Source of the DNA: Flavobacterium gyeonganense
GTDB taxonomy: Bacteria > Bacteroidota > Bacteroidia > Flavobacteriales > Flavobacteriaceae
Assembly: GCF_029625295.1 (NCBI RefSeq)
Contig: NZ_CP121112.1
Span: 3,844,001 to 3,908,000 of the forward strand
Direction of reading: 5' to 3'
Length of the DNA: 64,000 nucleotides
The position numbers and the translations under genes were made by a program. The first letter of the stretch is position 1. Each line of letters begins with the position of its first letter. The notes beneath the pieces were generated by a model that saw only the letters and a program-made list of their open reading frames with translations, did no database searches and had not been told where the DNA came from. Of the stretch, positions 63,701 through 64,000 are shown in pieces.

Positions 63701-64000
63701 ATGAAAACAACAAAATATTATTTAGCTGCGATTACAGCTTACACTACCTGGGGTTTTTTCAGCCTTCTGCTAAAACCAATACATGAATATGCTTCGCTGG
63801 ATATTTTATTCTATCGTGTTTTTAGCTGTAGTATTTTAATGCTGTTGATTTCATTTGTCTTTAAGCGAAAAAAAATAAATCAGACAATTGAAGTTTTCAG
63901 GACTTTACCATCTTCCAAAAAAATAAATGCAATTTTACTTAATATCGGTGGAAGCTTTTTTCTGATGGCTAACTGGTTTACTTTTATTTATGTCATGAAC
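63701..64000 (+). CDS. rarD: EamA/RarD-family transporter, N-terminal part (cut by window end)
   Basis: The first 100 codons are present: MKTTKYYLAAITAYTTWGFF, SLLLKPIHEYASLDILFYRV and the helix-forming LLNIGGSFFLMANWFTFIY. The TWGF...P...Y/S...L...RV pattern is that of RarD, a drug/metabolite-transporter family protein with ten membrane helices. The gene is divergent from the MocR regulator across about 100 bases, a common arrangement for regulated transporters. The rest is outside the window. Confidence 0.8.
   Translation, partial: MKTTKYYLAAITAYTTWGFFSLLLKPIHEYASLDILFYRVFSCSILMLLISFVFKRKKINQTIEVFRTLPSSKKINAILLNIGGSFFLMANWFTFIYVMN

Overview
The window is about 64 kb of AT-rich chromosome from a member of the Bacteroidota, most likely Flavobacterium or a close relative. 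The evidence is Bacteroidota-style promoter -7 elements (TAnnTTTG) in front of many genes, little sign of Shine-Dalgarno sites, a cbb3 oxidase locus with fused CcoN-CcoO, and Bacteroidota families such as DUF5606. No rRNA, tRNA, CRISPR array or intact transposase was seen.

Layout. 0-3 kb: end of a cysteine desulfurase, a TsaC/Sua5 tRNA-modification enzyme and an MsbA-like ABC exporter. 3-15.7 kb: a surface-glycan locus with an O-acyltransferase, several glycosyltransferases (GT2, GT4, GT9, GT17 types, including a GT2-GT4 fusion), a DUF5672 protein, a polysaccharide deacetylase, a WaaP-like kinase and a truncated glycosyltransferase relic. 15.8-24 kb: housekeeping genes (dapD, an Aer-like PAS protein, ruvX, mqo, an FUSC membrane protein, def, a DUF5606 protein, mazG). 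24-33.7 kb: a microaerobic respiration block with an FNR-like regulator, ccoI, ccoS, ccoNO, ccoQ, ccoP, ccoG, ccoH and a SafE-like membrane protein. 33.7-38.3 kb: an accessory island with a RelE/ParE-type toxin and antitoxin, a polymorphic-toxin remnant with a possible immunity gene, an unknown gene, REP-like palindromes and a large membrane-anchored PIN-domain protein. 38.3-64 kb: hemN, small membrane proteins, an acyl-CoA carboxylase, lpxD, msrB, prfB with its programmed frameshift, a threonine aldolase, ybaB, a prolyl-oligopeptidase-family peptidase, a cysteine-synthase-like enzyme, a TlpA-like thioredoxin, a J/KTSC protein, a cluster of small proteins, YchJ, a VWA/MoxR pair, a two-component system, a Usp-like protein, a bestrophin, a MocR-type regulator and the start of rarD.

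How the genes work together. Near-identical palindromes ATGAT-N4-(A/G)TCAT lie 57-59 bp before the start codons of ccoI, ccoS and hemN, with the promoter -7 element at a fixed distance downstream. This ties the high-affinity oxidase, its copper supply and oxygen-independent haem synthesis into one predicted regulon of the neighbouring FNR-like protein.

Quality warning. More than a dozen genes are interrupted by single-base frameshifts, mostly one base missing in an A/T homopolymer, and at least two by in-frame TGA codons. Restoring the reading frame gives normal family lengths each time, so most are probably sequencing or assembly errors. The frameshift in prfB is different: it is the classic programmed site.
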